Origin: Plumapathes pennacea
Lineage: Eukaryota; Cnidaria; Anthozoa; Antipatharia; Myriopathidae
NCBI GenBank assembly: GCA_964036295.1
Contig: OZ038464.1
Location: forward strand, 11,890,001 to 11,954,000
Length of the DNA stretch: 64,000 nucleotides
Reading direction: 5' to 3'
The translations under genes were made by a program, and so were the position numbers. The notes beneath the pieces were generated by a model, which was not told the DNA's origin, made no database searches, and was given only the letters and a program-made list of their open reading frames with translations. Shown in pieces: positions 16,101-27,300 of the stretch (its first letter is position 1; each line of letters starts with the position of its first letter).

Positions 16101-17620
16101 GGGTATGCATGGGTAACCCTTACTATGTTGGTAAAACTGTGATTAACTGTGCTTAAATTAACATAGAGTTACTATTAATTAAAATATTACTATCGGCGTA
16201 TTAAACAAACGTCACACGACGTCATGGTGAGGTCTTATATTGGAAGTAAGTAATTACACAATTTCTGATAATTTTTCCTTTAATTTAATGCATGGGTATG
16301 CATGGGTAACCTTTCCTTTGTCGGTAAAACCGTGATTAACTGTGCTTATATTAACACAGAGTGACTAGTGATCTAAACATTACTATCCGCGTAGTAAACA
16401 AACGCCACATGAAGTCATGGTGACGTCTTATATTGGAAGCAAGCAATTACACAATTTCTGAGAATTTTTCCTGTAGTTTAATGCATGGGTATGCATGGGT
16501 AACCCTTACTATGTTGGTAAAACCGTGATTAACTGTGCTTATATTAACATAGAGTGACTATTGATCAAAACATTACTATCAGCGTAGTAAACAAACGTGA
16601 CATGACGTCATGGTGACGTCTTATATTGGAAGCAAACAATTACACAATTTCTGTGAATTTTTCCTATAGTTTAATGCATGGGTATGCATGGGTAACCTTT
16701 ACTATGTTAATAAAACCTTGATTAACTGTGCTTATATTAACATAGTGTGACTATTGATCAAAACATTACTATCAGCGTAGTAAAGAAACGTCACATAACG
16801 TCATGCTGACGTCTTATATTGGAAGCAAACAATTACACAATTTTTGTGAATTTTTCCTTTAGTTTAATGCATGGGTATTTATGGGTAACCCTTACAATGT
16901 TGGTGAAACCGTGATAAACTGTGCTTATATTAACACAGAGTGACTATTGATTAAAACATTACTATCCGCGTAGTAAACAAACGTCACATGAAGTCATGGT
17001 GACGTCTTATATAGGAAGCAAGCAATTACACAATTTCTGATAATTTTTCCTTTAGTTTAATGCATGGGTATGCATGGGTAACCTTTACTATGTTGGTAAA
17101 ACCGTGATTAACTGTGCTTATATTAACACAGAGTGACTAGTGATCTAAACATTACTATCCGCGTAGTAAACAAACGCCACATGAAGTCATGGTGACGTCT
17201 TATATTGGAAGCAAGCAATTACACAATTTCTGATAATTTTTCCTGTAGTTTAATGCATGGGTATGCATGGGTAACCCTTACTATGTTAGTAAAACCGTGA
17301 TTAACTGTGCTTATATTAACATAGAGTGACTATTGATCAAAACATTACTATCAGCGTAGTAAACAAACGTGACATGACGTCATGGTGACGTCTTATATTG
17401 GAAGGAAGCACGTACACAATTTCTGTGAATTTTTCTTTTAGTTTAATGCATGGGTATGCATGGGTAACCCTTACTATGTTGGTAAAACCGTGATTAACTG
17501 TGCTTAAATTAAGATAGAGTTACTATTAATTAAAATATTACTATCGGCGTAGTAAACAAACGTCACACGACGTCATGGTGACGTCTTATATTGGAAGCAA
17601 GTAATTACACAGTTTCTGAA

Positions 17621-18232
17621 AATTTTTGAAGCTATTTGCAATATGCAAATAGCTTCTATTTCGGCGTTTGGGCGATAGTTGAATAGCCGTTCGGCCCATG
17701 TCTTTAGGTCATTAAAATGCTCCCCCTCTACGTGGCAAAAACTACTGAGGGGGGAGGAGCATGAAGTGTTATCCATATAAAAGCCGCCGTGGTACAGGTT
17801 CTTTGAGAAAGTTTGTTTTTTATTATCTATTTAATACAAGGAATGCACAGAGAGATGTCCAGTAAAGGGTTTCCGTGCTAATGTTATAACTTTGCGACAG
17901 AATGTCAGAAGCTAAATTACCTCTCCAGGGAGAGGTTTTCTAAATATAATTGGCTCTCTCGCACGTGGAAATTCAAGGCATTATTTAATGGCGGTTGTGA
18001 GCGTTGCCGATTCTTTGGTTGCATGTGGAAATCTGCTCCCCCTTCAGCCCCCGGCTGACATATCCGTAGTATCTCGCAAACAGGCGACACAGATTCACAT
18101 TTAGAGCGACATTTCTGGACACATTTGCGAATATACGCTCCGCTCACAAAAGAAGGAACACAGCTGTATGGTGTGACCATGACATATGTTTTGGCAAAGG
18201 TAAAAGCTTATTCCGAGTTTTTTTGCGTTCGC
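17621..18232. other. Non-satellite insert, no gene recognised
   Basis: The satellite stops abruptly in mid-monomer near 17620. It is followed at once by a 13-bp perfect inverted repeat with a 3-bp centre (17628-17656: gaagctatttgca / tgcaaatagcttc). The remainder has short open frames on the minus strand (17573-17776 and 17917-18180) without recognisable domains or codon character. It may be a remnant of the mobile element that broke the array; nothing further can be supported. Confidence 0.5.
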
Positions 18233-18628
18233 TGATATGTTTGTTGACACATGATTTCATGTCATAATTGCAAATACAGATCGACTGTGGTATGTCTGAG
18301 TTTTTTGTTTATAAAATATTCTCGAGCGGATTCTGTCACTAATGAAAAATCGACAGGAAATTTTACTGTGAATCCTTTTCACCACCGTTCGAATAGCACG
18401 AGAAACAGGTTTGTTCGGCTGGAGTGTGTTACGTTACGAAACTATTATAACGAGTCAAAATCTGGTTTACCTCGCATGATATGTTTGTTGACACATGATT
18501 TCATGACCAGATCGACTGGTGGTTTGTCTGAGTTTGTTTACAAAAATTGTCTCTAGCTGGTTTTGTCGCTAATGAAAATTCGACTGAATAGTCGACAGGA
18601 AATTTTACTGTGAATCTATTTCACCACC
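18233..18628. repeat. Tandem ~244-bp repeat, split by an LTR element
   Basis: A unit starting tgatatgtttgttgacac occurs at 18233-18476 and again from 18477. The second copy is cut at 18628 by the LTR element and continues at 20704-20793 (attcgaagagcacgagaaac and onwards), where it matches 18395-18470 of the first copy. The two halves of copy 2 together give about 242 bp, which confirms that the LTR element inserted cleanly into it. Confidence 0.85.
18624..18628. other. Target site duplication, left (CCACC)
   Basis: The five bases ccacc directly left of the LTR element are repeated at 20699-20703 directly right of it. This is the 5-bp duplication expected from integration by a Ty3/Gypsy-type integrase. 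Confidence 0.9.
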
Positions 18629-18734
18629 TGTAGAGTTATGAGACCGCATGGTTTGCTGACATACTTTATTCTCGAACTCCCGTTCTATTAATCCGTTAAT
18701 CTATAACTAGGGATCACGTGGACAGGACACTACA
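18629..18734 (-). repeat. 3' LTR (106 bp)
   Basis: Identical over 106 bp to 20593-20698. The ends are the short inverted repeat TGTAG...CTACA. On the minus strand it contains gagaataaagtatg. At 106 bp it is unusually short for a Gypsy LTR and within the range of miniature (TRIM-like) elements. Confidence 0.93.
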
Positions 18735-19124
18735 TTCCTCCCTAACTGGAAATACAAATCAACGTCCTTAGGAGATTAAAGGGATTGAAGTCCTTAAGTG
18801 CTGAGTTCCTCTTAATTGCCTATTATAATGAACAAAACAAATGTAAACGTTAACAGTCTGAAACAACGTCGCGTTTCCTCACGAGCTCAGAAATTAAACA
18901 TGTGTCCTCTGTAAGCTCTAGGTATTTGTGACATAGTCCGCCAGATGCCTTGGAGGGTGTCTTGTGGTTCGTTGGGGGTACCGTCGGGCTATTTTGGTGT
19001 CTGGTTGGCTCAAAACCTCTGGTGGTTGAGTTGGCTCTGGCATGTCTACGGCTTGTTCGGTGCTCTCGATGGTTGGATGGTCAGCTTCCTCTTGATCCTC
19101 TCCAGTATCCGTCAGCGCATCCGG
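18735..19124 (-). other. 3' untranslated interior of the LTR element
   Basis: This 390-bp stretch between the end of the integrase frame and the 3' LTR has no long minus-strand frame. It ends, in minus orientation, in the purine tract next to the LTR. Plus-strand frames at 18945-19175 are shadows. Confidence 0.6.
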
Positions 19125-20592
19125 TTATTCCATCTCTGCAGGTGCATTCTCCTTCACAGGCTTGAAGAAAGATGAGTTGCGCGTCACTGTTTTGCCTTCC
19201 CTTGTGGCAGTTATCATGGATCCCTTGCGCTGGGTCACCACATACGGCCTTGAGTCATAAGGGTTCCCGGATTTCCTGTATGAAGGGTCTCGCTTTACGA
19301 TTACGGAGCTTCCCTCTGTGATGACATTAGGCCGGGCGTGGGCTTTCTTGTCTGCGTAGGCCTTCATCTTCCTCTTCGCAGCAACATCATGCGTCCGATT
19401 GCTGCGGGGTCAGTGTTGGTGGTTGGCAGTTCAGGCAGCTTGATGCGCATCTGCCGGTTGAACATAGCTGTTGCTGGGGTTCTCCCTGTGGTAGTGTGTG
19501 GCGTTGCTCGGTAGTTGCGTAACAACTTGCACAGTTCTTCCTTCCAGGGTCGGCTCTCCGTTTTGGCTGTGTTGACTGTCTTCTTGATGGTCCTCATGAA
19601 GCGCTCTACTTCACCGTTGGCTCGCGGCCATAGGGGGGTGACTTTCCTGTGCTTAAATCCCAGGGAGTCAGCAAAGTCCCGGAAGTCTTGGCTGTTGTAT
19701 GATGGTCCGTTGTCTGATCGGACGACCTCTGGTATCCCAAATTCTGAGAAGATCTTGTTTAGTCGTGGGATGACTACCTTGGCTGCTGTGGTATGTACTA
19801 CTTCTACGATGGGATATCTGGAGTAGTCATCCATTACAACGAGTAGGTAGTCTCCACTTGATAGTTCCTTGAAGTCGATGCTGACTTCCTGCCAGGGCGC
19901 TTGGGGCAGCGGGGACATGTTCAGCGGTTCCAGTTTCTTCTCGGGCGTTGCTGCTTGGCATGCAAGACAGGATTTGACTCGCTCCTCTGTCAATTTGTTG
20001 ATGCCTGGGAACCAGACTTTCTCACGCAGGAGGGCCTTTGTCTTGACGATCCCTTGATGTCCCTCATGGGCGAGATCTACCACTGTGTGCTGTAGCTTGT
20101 CAGGGATTACGATCCTGCTTCCCCGTAGGATGACGTGGGATGTTAGTCCAACTGTTAACTCGTTCTTCATTCTCTCCATTGCTCGGTATGCAGATGCGTT
20201 GATGCCTGGAGTTTTGGCTGCTTTGGACCAGTTGCTTGTGCGTAGTGCATCTGTTACTGCACTGAGTGTAGGGTCTTGTTTTGTAGCATCCTCGATGTCT
20301 TGGAGTTGAAGCGCCTTGGGTGTTGATGTGGCGGTGATGTAGTCGACAAATTCTTCTGCAACTTTCTCTTGTCTACTGTGTGTCGGTGTCGACTTAGCGG
20401 GGTGTCTCGACATGTAGTCTGCAGGATTGCCGTCACCTGGCCGGTACCTTACGGTGAGCTGATATGGTTGCAGTCTCAGTGCCCATCTCTGGATGCGGGC
20501 TGGGGGCTGAGATGCTGGATTCCCGTAGATGGCGATAAGTGGCTTGTGGTCTGTGTACACCGTTAGTGGTTTCCCATAGATGTATAGGTGCC
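19125..20592 (-). pseudogene. 3' fragment of Ty3/Gypsy pol (RNase H and integrase)
   Basis: The minus-strand open frame is readable from the LTR edge to 19364. It begins in the C-terminal half of RNase H, with the TDHKPL motif and later RPGDGNPADYMSR. A linker follows, then the integrase H2C2 zinc finger (HEGHQG ... CLAC), then the DDE core with its first Asp in SIDFKEL, second in RSDNGPSYN and Glu in RANGEVERF. The frame stops at 19364. The integrase C-terminal module (VIVKRDPSYRKSG region, 19125-19367) lies in another frame, so there is a single-base frameshift near 19370-19395. Protease and reverse transcriptase are absent. Even a correct frame could not support transposition alone. The family is clear; the clade within Gypsy was not determined. 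Confidence 0.93.
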
Positions 20593-20698
20593 TGTAGAGT
20601 TATGAGACCGCATGGTTTGCTGACATACTTTATTCTCGAACTCCCGTTCTATTAATCCGTTAATCTATAACTAGGGATCACGTGGACAGGACACTACA
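20593..20698 (-). repeat. 5' LTR (106 bp)
   Basis: Identical to 18629-18734. It is the 5' LTR because pol reads on the minus strand from right to left. The next minus-strand bases (ggcacctatacatc) already read in frame with the RNase H domain, so no leader or primer-binding site remains. Confidence 0.9.
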
Positions 20699-20703
20699 CC
20701 ACC

Positions 20704-20793
20704 ATTCGAAGAGCACGAGAAACAGGTTTGTTTGGCTGGAGTGTGTTACGTTAATACGAAACTACTATAACAAGTCAAAGTCTGGCTTACCTC
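20704..20793. repeat. Right part of the split 244-bp repeat
   Basis: Continues the copy interrupted at 18628. It matches 18395-18470 with a few substitutions and a 2-base insertion. Confidence 0.8.
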
Positions 20794-20843
20794 GCAGAAA
20801 TTTACGACTTGAAATATTTTGGCAAGCTATACTTTCCTCCTTT

Positions 20844-21160
20844 TATGTCGATCAGCTCAAAATAATCATAAAATAAACTGTCATGTTTGTGCATTTGTGT
20901 TTGGTCATGCATAATACGTAGCTGGCATAGTAGAACATAGTGTAAAACCCCGATCAAGCGGTGATAATATTCGATGATAGTTCGTGCCCCGTTGTAACAC
21001 GAACTACCTATTATAGACTATCATCAACTAGCAAATAGCTTCACGTACGCTTTGCGGACCTATGTTTTCTTTAGTGTCAATGCATGGGTATGCATGGGTG
21101 ACCCTTAAAATGGTGTTAAAACCGTGATTAACCGTGCTTATATTAACATAGAGTGACTAT
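20844..21160. repeat. 317-bp duplication, copy 1
   Basis: Essentially identical to 21359-21675 (offset 515 bp). The first ~215 bp are unique sequence beginning tatgtcgatcagctcaaaa, with an inner inverted pair gatgatagt...actatcatc. The last ~100 bp are satellite from about 21061 on. Copying therefore included the unique-satellite junction. Confidence 0.9.
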
Positions 21161-23845
21161 CGATTAAAACATTACTATCCGCGCAGTAAACAAACGTCAC
21201 ATGACGTCATGGTGACGTCTTTTATTGGAAACAAGTAATTACACAATTTCTGATAATTTTTCCTTTAGTTTAATGCATGGGTAACCCTTACTATGTTGGT
21301 AAAACCGTGATTAATTGTGCTTATATTAACATAGAGTGACTATTGATTAAAACATTACTATGTCGATCAGCTCAAAATAATCATAAAATAAACTGTCATG
21401 TTTGTGCATTTGTGTTTGGTCATGCATAATACGTAGCTGGCATAGTAGAACATAGTGTAAAACCCCGATCAAGCGGTGATAATATTCGATGATAGTTCGT
21501 GCCCCGTTGTAACACGAACTACCTATTATAGACTATCATCAACTAGCAAATAGCTTCACGTACGCTTTGCGGACCTATGTTTTCTTTAGTGTCAATGCAT
21601 GGGTATGCATGGGTGACCCTTAAAATGGTGTTAAAACCGTGATTAACCGTGCTTATATTAACATAGAGTGACTATTGATCAAAACATTACTATCTGCGTA
21701 GTAAACAAACGTCACATGACATCATGGTGACGTCTTATATTGGAAGCAAGCAATTACACAATTTCTGTGAATTTTTGCTTTAGTTTAATGCATGGGTATG
21801 CATGGGTAACCCTTACTATGTTGGTAAAACCTTGATTAACTGTGCTTATATTAACATAGAGTGAGCATTGATCAAAACATTACTATCCCCGTAGTAAACA
21901 AACGTCACATGACGTCATGGTGACGTCTTATATAGGAAGCAAGCAATTACACAATTTCTGTGAATTTTTGCTTTAGTTTAATGCATGGGTATGCATGGGT
22001 AACCTTTAAAATGTTAATAAAACCTTGATTAACTGTGCTTATATTAACACAGAGTGACTATTGATTAAAACATTACTATCCGCGTAATAAACAAACGTCA
22101 CATGAAGTCATGGTGACGTCTTATATTGGAAGCAAGCAATTACAGAATTTCTGTGAATTTTTCCTTTAGTTTAATGCATGAGTATGCATGGGTAACCCTT
22201 ACTATGTTGGTAAAACCGTGATTAACTGTGCTTATAGTAACACAGAGTGACTATTGATTAAAACATTACTATCCGCGTAGTAAAGAAACGTCACATGAAG
22301 TCATGGTGACGTCTTATATTGGAAGCAAGCAATTACACAATTTCTGTGAATTTTTCCTTTAGTTTAATGCATAGATATGCATGGGTAACCCTTACTATGT
22401 TGTTAAAACCGTGATTAACCGTGCTTATATTAAGATAGAGTGACTATCGATTAAAACATTACTATCCGCGCAGTAAAGAAACGTCATATGACGTCATGGT
22501 GACGTCTTTTATTGGAAACAAGTAATTACACAATTTCTGTGAATTTTTGCTTTAGTTTAATGCATGGGTATGCATGGGTAACCCTTACTATGTTGGTAAA
22601 ACCGTGATTAACTGTGCTTAAATTAACATAGAGTGACTATTAATGAAAATATTACTATCGGCGTAGTAAACAAACGTCACACGACGTCATGGTGACGTCT
22701 TATATTGGAAGCAAGTAATTACACGGTTTCTGATCATTTTTTCTTTGGTGTTAATGCATTGGTATGCATGGGTGACCCTTAAAATGTTGTTTTAACAACA
22801 TTAAAAAACCGTGATTAACCGTGCTTATATTAACATAGAGTGACTATTGATTAAAACATTACTATCCGCGCAGTAAACAAACGTCACATGAAGTCATGGT
22901 GACGTCTTTTATTGGAAACAAGTAATTACACAATTTCTGATAATTTTTCCTTTAGTTTAATGCATGGGTATGCATGGGTATCCCTTACTATGTTGGTAAA
23001 ACCTTGATTAATTGTGCTTAATTTAACATAGAGTGACTATTAATTAAAATATTACTATCGGCGTAGTAAACAAACGTCACATGACGTCATGGTGACTCTT
23101 ATAAAAGAAGAATGTAATTACACAACTTCTGTTTTATTTATTTTTAGTTTAATACATGGGTAACCCTTACTATGTTATTGAATAAAACATCATTGTCCGT
23201 ACAGTAAACAAACGTCACATGACGTCATGATCACGCCTTATAATAAAAGCATGTATTTATACGATTTCTGTTAATTTTTTTTTAGTTTAATGCATGGGTA
23301 TCCATGTTTAACCCTTAATGTCTTAGTAGAATCACAGTTAGTTGTGCTTATATTAACACAGAGTGGCTGTTGTTTGAAACATTACTGTCCGTAGATTAAA
23401 GAAACTTCACATGACGTCATTATGACCCCTTATAATAAAAGCATGTAAACAAACCATTTCTGTTGAATGTTTCTTAATGTTTATACATGGGTAACCATGG
23501 GTAACCCTTAAATTGTTAATGAAACCATAGTTAACTGTCATTATATTGACACAGAGTGGCTGTTGATTAAAACATTACTATACACGTAGTAAACAAACGT
23601 CACATGACGTCATTGTGACGCCTTTTAATCAAAGCATGTAATTACAAGACTTCTGTTAAATTACTTTTTAGTTTATTGCATGGATAACCATAGGGAACCC
23701 TTAGATGTTAGTAGATCCACGGTTAGCTGTGCTTATATTGACACAGAGTGGCTGTTGATTAAAACATTACTATCGGTGCAGTAAACAAACGTCACATTAC
23801 GTGATGGTGACGTCTTATATTAGAATCATGTACTGCTGCATGTTC
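21061..23845. repeat. 193-bp satellite, second block
   Basis: The same monomer as in 1-17620 resumes here, interrupted at 21359-21575 by the non-satellite part of the duplication. It makes about 13 copies. To about 23090 they are typical. From there to 23845 the copies become strongly diverged (insertions, shortened units, cttataataaaagcatgta variants), as expected at the decaying edge of an array. The last recognisable motif is near gtcttatattagaatcatg. Confidence 0.93.
21359..21675. repeat. 317-bp duplication, copy 2
   Basis: Second copy of 20844-21160, placed inside the satellite: a normal monomer runs up to about 21358 and the copy follows without a gap. It shows the same unusual satellite variant (gacccttaaaatggtgttaa). 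Confidence 0.9.
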
Positions 23846-24138
23846 GAAAAACTGGGAGATTTTGATGTCGATCGATCGGTGGTTCGACGAGTCGAGTACG
23901 GTTGAGTGGTACATGCACTACAGTGAAGTATGTACTTTGACGCGGTAGACTGTGTTTGAGATGCTCAAAATTGAATTCAAAAAGGAGAAAAGAAAGAAAA
24001 GAATTTCGAAAAACGGGAATATTTTAAGTACGGTTAATTGGTAAATGCACTATAGAAGTTTGTTCTTGGGCACTCTAAACTGCGCTCGATATGCGCAAAA
24101 TGAAATTCAAAAAGGAGAAAAAAAGAAAAAATATTGGG
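23846..24138. repeat. Two diverged tandem units of ~140-160 bp
   Basis: Segments at about 23842-24001 and 24002-24138 share cgaaaaactgggagattttg-like starts, agtacggtt...tggta...atgcacta, and end in attcaaaaaggagaaaag. They are not related to the satellite. Function unknown. Confidence 0.7.
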
Positions 24139-24389
24139 AAAAAGAAATCCGATCACCGTATTTTACGGGGGTCTCGCTAGTTACACATATTCTATTAATC
24201 TTTTTAGTTTATTACATGGGTAACCATTGGTAACCCTTAAAATGTTTTTAAAACGATGGTTAACTATTTTGGATAGAGTTGGACATGGCTTAATTTGCTT
24301 ACTCAGGAAGTAAGTTGTGACTGCTGTGGTAATATTTGATTTTGTTATTGACCTGAATGTGTGCTGAGATGTTGATTTTTCCTGCGCAG

Positions 24390-27300
24390 ACTGAGACATG
24401 AGAGAGACCTTGTGGTGAACTTAAAACATGAGAGGGAGAAAATGTCCGCTCAGTTGGAACAAGAAGAGAAGCAAATCAACAAACTGATTGAAGTCATGGA
24501 GCTGATTGACAGGTAATTAGAGTAATATCCCTTGCCACGTCAACCTAAGCCATCCTCAATCACTGTTCGACCAATTGGAACCAAAGCTCCGGAGGGAGTA
24601 TCCCCCCCCCCTTCCTCCCGGGGAAGGGGGGTGGGGGGGGGGGGGGTATTCCCTATAGTGTAGTACACGTGGAGGCTCGGCCGAAAGGGATACCTTTTTG
24701 AGGCTGGAAGTATGCGAAAGGGGTGCCTTTTTCAGGCTAGAGGTGTATGAAAGGGGCCGTACCTTTTTGAGGATGGAGGTAAATAAAAGGTAGGAATTTC
24801 AGTCCTTTCGTTATGCAGAAATATTTCGGCAGGGCTTTCGTAAGGTCGTTAAAAACGACTTCCTTAAAAAATTGCAACAATCGCATTAAAAGGTATATGA
24901 AAGGGGTACCTCCTCTTTTCCCCGCTGGGACCAAGCCATCCTCAACCTTGCACTCGAAGAAGAATGCTTGGCCTGACACGCAGGTTAAATGAACAATTAC
25001 CTACTTGTGGCGAGGAAATTGCGGATATTTGTCCGAGGATTTTATCTGTTCCGAGAAGCGAACAGTTGCCCGAGAGTGAAGCTCGATATGATTGTCGCGA
25101 TGTTTAAGCTTGCTGCTCGTAGTTAAACAGGACGCGTCTTCAGTTCAACACAAAAATCAACTACTATAATTACATTCAAAACACGAGGTGTTGTGCACAT
25201 GGCACATGCGCACGAACATTACAAAATGCAATGCAGCGGTCAACTTAACAACGTTACGTCACAATGATGGCATTGAATTCATGACCCTCCCCTCTTATTT
25301 TCAGATGTAAAAAACATTCTCTATCATCAAACCATGAGCCCATGTCGTTGTCACTGTGTGAGGACATATTCAGAATGCTACGGGAAGAACACTATGAAGA
25401 ATACAGGGCAAGTGTTACTAGCAATCAGCTATGATAATTTGTTTACAAGAATGTGAATAAAGAGCGCACTGAATGAATAAATGAATGAATGAATGAATGA
25501 ATGAATGTATGTATGAAACAAATGGGTGTAACGGAGTGAATAACGGAGTTAGTGAGTGAATGTGATTGAGTGCGCGAGTGAATGAATTAGCAACAAAATT
25601 AGCGAATAAGAGCGTAATTGAGGAAGTAACAGAGACTATTTCAATGGCTGGTTAGTCAGTTAGCTGGCTAGATGTGAGGGCTTGAGTGAGCTGTGAATGA
25701 ATAGATTATTCAAGTACACAGATAAACTCTTCACTCACAAAAAAAGTGTATCCGCGTTGAACAGCGTGTATTTCACGTTTTCTTGTTGGTTCACAGATGT
25801 ACGACCTGTCAACCCTGGCAATCCCCTTGGTTTTCCCTTTGGTAAGTGACACAGCTCTACAGATTCACTAATACCACGGGATTAGCTTTGTATCCCCTGT
25901 AACATTTGTTGATTGAAGTTCGTTGTAAAATATAAAACACTGCATAGTATTGTCTTTTAACCTCACACATAACAAATGTTCTTATATTCAGAGCACGTTT
26001 TGAGCATTTTGTGATGTTATTTCAATACACAGACAGCAGTTTTCCACCAGATATCTGTAGGTCGTGCTTGTAAAAGAGCCGATTTATACGCTACGATTTG
26101 AATTTGCGTCTGTCGCCTGCGACCCCCTTACGACACTCTTACGATATGATTGTTATACTGCAGGGCCGATTTGCCTGATGCGATTTGCGTGTTAGTAAGC
26201 GTGTCGTTACTAGGGTAGCAAGCGACAGCAAAACTCGCATCAGTGTGTAAATGGACCTAACGGACCGGACCAGCTTCGCATAAACAGTTACCAACATTTT
26301 CTCTTGTGGTGTTCACAGATCAGGGCTCATTTCCAGAGCTGGAATCCCCTGGCAAATCCCACGCATGGAATGGACGTCATCAAGAGGTGGAAAGACTTAC
26401 TGCAGAGCGATAAATTGACCGGATTCACTCTCAACACTCAAGGAAACATTCCAGACTCTGCTAAGTGAGAACGCAGTAGAAACAAAAAACTATTCACGAT
26501 GGGTAGTTGCTGTGAAATTGTTGTCAGTATTTGTTTATGGTAGCACACAACATTCTCTCTTTTACGGCCGTGCGGAGTCTGGGAGAGAATTTGTCGGGGA
26601 GGGGAACTCTCTCCCAGACTCCGTGCGGCCGTAAAAGAGAGAGCCTGTTCACAGGCTAAACATTCAGCAACTTTGATAGTAATAGCGACGTACGCTGACC
26701 AACGGAAGTGACGTCAAGAACGTATTTTCGCGGTGTCGTCCCCAGGCCATTGTAGAGAGGTTTAACTGTTACCTTTATCTCCGCACAGCATGGATATTTA
26801 CGACCGGCTCATCTGGGAAGTATGGATGCCTTTCCTCCGTTCAACAATAAGGTACGTTGCCAGAAAAACTCACAAGTGTTTGACTCTTCAGGATTTGTAC
26901 AATCTTGGAAAGCCCTTTAATTTAAGTGCTTGTCTTGACTAAAGCCCTTGAATTTGTATGATGCCTTGAGAGGTCCTTGAATTTAGACAGCAGTCCTTGA
27001 AAATTTCATTAACTTCTAGATAATAAATCAAGCAGAATAGCTTCAATCCAATGTTTCCCTTCTTATTCAGTGCGTGGCATTGCCAATACTGCGATCCAAT
27101 GATAGAACTGATTGAGCACTGGTTACCAGTTCTACCGTCTTGGATCATGGACAACATCATAGACCAGTTGATTCTGCCTCGCTTACAGGTGTGTCAAGGT
27201 TAATCCTGAACTTTGAACCCAATTTACACGCGCTAAAAATGGCACGACACCCTTAAAAGTTAGCACGGTACCTGGGTAGCCTTACTCTGGTTCCAGAGGT

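Larger units (their letters stand above)
1..17620. repeat. 193-bp satellite array, main block
   Basis: Tandem array of a monomer of about 193 bp. Equivalent points recur at 101, 294, 487, 680, 872 and 1065. About 91 copies fit the block. Each monomer has an internal doublet (gcatgggtatgcatgggtaa), a stretch near gttggtaaaaccgtgatta, and a segment near acatgacgtcatggtgacg whose core in many copies is the palindrome TGACGTCA. Neighbouring monomers differ by a few to many percent, and variant types recur in ordered blocks. Position 1 lies inside a monomer, so the array continues to the left of the window. No open frame of any length was found in it. Seen directly; a centromeric or heterochromatic role is unknown. 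Confidence 0.97.
18629..20698 (-). mobile_element. Short Ty3/Gypsy LTR element, internally deleted
   Basis: Complete integrated element in minus orientation. It has two identical 106-bp LTRs (18629-18734 and 20593-20698) that begin TGTAG and end CTACA, flanked by the 5-bp duplication CCACC. Read on the minus strand, a purine tract (agggaggaa, 18743-18735) precedes the 3' LTR, and the LTR contains aataaa as a possible poly(A) signal. The interior is only 1858 bp. It starts, right after the 5' LTR, within the RNase H part of pol; no gag, protease, most of reverse transcriptase or usual primer-binding site is present. Identical LTRs point to a recent insertion. The element must have moved with proteins supplied by a full-length relative, or lost its 5' interior by an exact deletion at the LTR edge. 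Confidence 0.93.

Noticed and set aside
1..17620. Regular repeats resembling a CRISPR array
   Set aside because: The whole 193-bp unit repeats with gradual divergence; there are no constant short repeats separated by unique spacers, and the setting is a eukaryotic genome.
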